Source of the DNA: Pseudomonas versuta
GTDB taxonomy: Bacteria > Pseudomonadota > Gammaproteobacteria > Pseudomonadales > Pseudomonadaceae
DNA: 64,000 bases
Direction of reading: 5' to 3'
Assembly: GCF_001294575.1 (NCBI RefSeq)
Contig: NZ_CP012676.1
Coordinates: forward strand, 2,914,001 to 2,978,000
The translations under genes were made by a program, and so were the position numbers. Below the pieces are notes generated by a model. It was not told where the DNA came from and ran no database searches. It was given only the letters and a program-made list of their open reading frames with translations. Below, piece after piece: positions 63,273 to 64,000 of this stretch. Each line of letters starts with the position of its first letter. Position 1 is the first letter of the stretch.

Positions 63273-64000
63273 ATGTCGCTCAGACAGCTTTCCATCCAAT
63301 GGAAAATCACCCTCCTCGCCGGGCTTTGCCTGCTGGGAATCGTAGTTCTTCTGGTGGGGCTTTCCCTCTACCGCATGGACCACACCGTAGACCTGGTAGA
63401 GGCCTCAAGTACGAAAATGCTTAATGAATCTGCCCAGGCCCGGATCGAGGCTCAGGGTGAAGCCCAGGCGCTGGCCATCAGTCGTCAGTTTATGGATGCC
63501 TATCAATACGGCAACGGGTTCGCACGACAAGTCCTGTTTTTACGTGAGCAATCGGAAAAACGTTTTCTGGATGCCTTCGACCTGCGTGAAGATCTGACTC
63601 GCCAGGTTAAAGCGGCTCTGCAGGCCAATCCCGATCTGCTCGGGCTATCCCTGGTGTTTGAAGCCAACGCGCTGGATGGCAAGGACCAACTGTTCGACCA
63701 TCAACAAGAGCTTGGCAGTAATGACAAGGGCCGCTTCGCCCTTTACTGGTCGCAACCGACTCCGGGCAAGCTGACATCGATGGCTCTGCCCGAAACCGAC
63801 ATTGCCGACACCAGTACCGGACCCAGCGGCCAGGCTAACAACTCGTGGTTTACCTGCCCTCGCACGACGCTCCAGCCGTGCATTATTGAACCTTACTTTT
63901 ACAAGATCGATGGGCAAGACGTATTGCTGACCAGCATCGTTTTCCCACTGATGGTCAATGGCAAGGTCATCGCCTCGCTCTCGGTTGATATCAACCTCAA
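63273..64000 (+). CDS. Methyl-accepting chemotaxis protein, 5' part
   Basis: The first 242 residues lie in the window. A membrane helix (about 12-31, TLLAGLCLLGIVVLLVGLSL) is followed by a long periplasmic sensor of dCache type, with YWSQPTPGKLTSMALPETD and PYFYKIDGQDVLLTSIVFPL as characteristic strands of a dCache domain. The cytoplasmic signalling domain lies beyond the edge. It starts MSLRQLSIQWKI after a sigma-28-type promoter. The place near fabAB fits P. aeruginosa PA1608. The ligand is not known. Confidence 0.9.
   Translation, partial: MSLRQLSIQWKITLLAGLCLLGIVVLLVGLSLYRMDHTVDLVEASSTKMLNESAQARIEAQGEAQALAISRQFMDAYQYGNGFARQVLFLREQSEKRFLDAFDLREDLTRQVKAALQANPDLLGLSLVFEANALDGKDQLFDHQQELGSNDKGRFALYWSQPTPGKLTSMALPETDIADTSTGPSGQANNSWFTCPRTTLQPCIIEPYFYKIDGQDVLLTSIVFPLMVNGKVIASLSVDINL

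Overview
The window is a stretch of a Pseudomonas chromosome, most likely from the P. fluorescens lineage (possibly a psychrotolerant fragi/psychrophila-like species; that narrower placement is inference). The gene content and order match Pseudomonas core blocks: ppiA followed by an MsbA-like ABC transporter; cysK, a DUF748 gene, a MoxR ATPase and a VWA protein; and hydrolases, thioesterase, sixA, DUF4389, gpsA, hybrid kinase, fabA, fabB, then a chemoreceptor nearby. REP-type inverted repeats with the Pseudomonas core GAGCGAGCTTGCTCGCG lie between genes. There are no rRNA or tRNA genes, insertion sequences, phage genes or CRISPR arrays that I can see.

Layout. 1-9.8 kb: end of a probable solute symporter, a LysR/MFS divergent pair, a DMT exporter, CvfB, a small Pseudomonas protein, a TorF-like porin, an RhlE-type RNA helicase and an MscS channel. 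9.9-12.3 kb: an accessory-looking, lower-GC island with a ToxR-like membrane-bound regulator overlapping a ToxS-like partner gene, then two unrecognised genes. 12.3-22 kb: hydrolase, DMT exporter, AzoR with a divergent LysR, PpiA, ABC transporter, AqpZ, a frameshifted FemAB/GNAT-like gene and a putative porin. 22-28.3 kb: a frameshifted ECF sigma gene with its zinc-finger anti-sigma factor, a FabH-like ketosynthase and HrpA. 28.4-31.6 kb: an accessory three-gene operon of an unknown protein, a group I cysteine desulfurase and an MFS transporter. 32-43 kb: two DMT exporters, LpxO, CysK, DUF748, MoxR/VWA and the PxpABC 5-oxoprolinase operon. 43-64 kb: glutamine amidotransferase, oligopeptidase B, a spermidine-synthase-like protein, an HNH nuclease, an RNA methyltransferase, an AI-2E-type permease, the hydrolase/thioesterase/SixA/GpsA group, a PA1611-like hybrid kinase, FabA-FabB, an amidohydrolase, OsmC, pirin, a Na+/H+ antiporter and the start of a chemoreceptor.

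Most of the window is housekeeping or common Pseudomonas accessory DNA. The least explained parts are the ToxRS-like pair with its two downstream orphans, and the unknown/cysteine-desulfurase/MFS operon, which looks like a small sulfur-mobilising pathway with an exporter. Two genes are each broken by one missing base in a run of four C on the + strand, which raises the question of homopolymer errors in the sequence.
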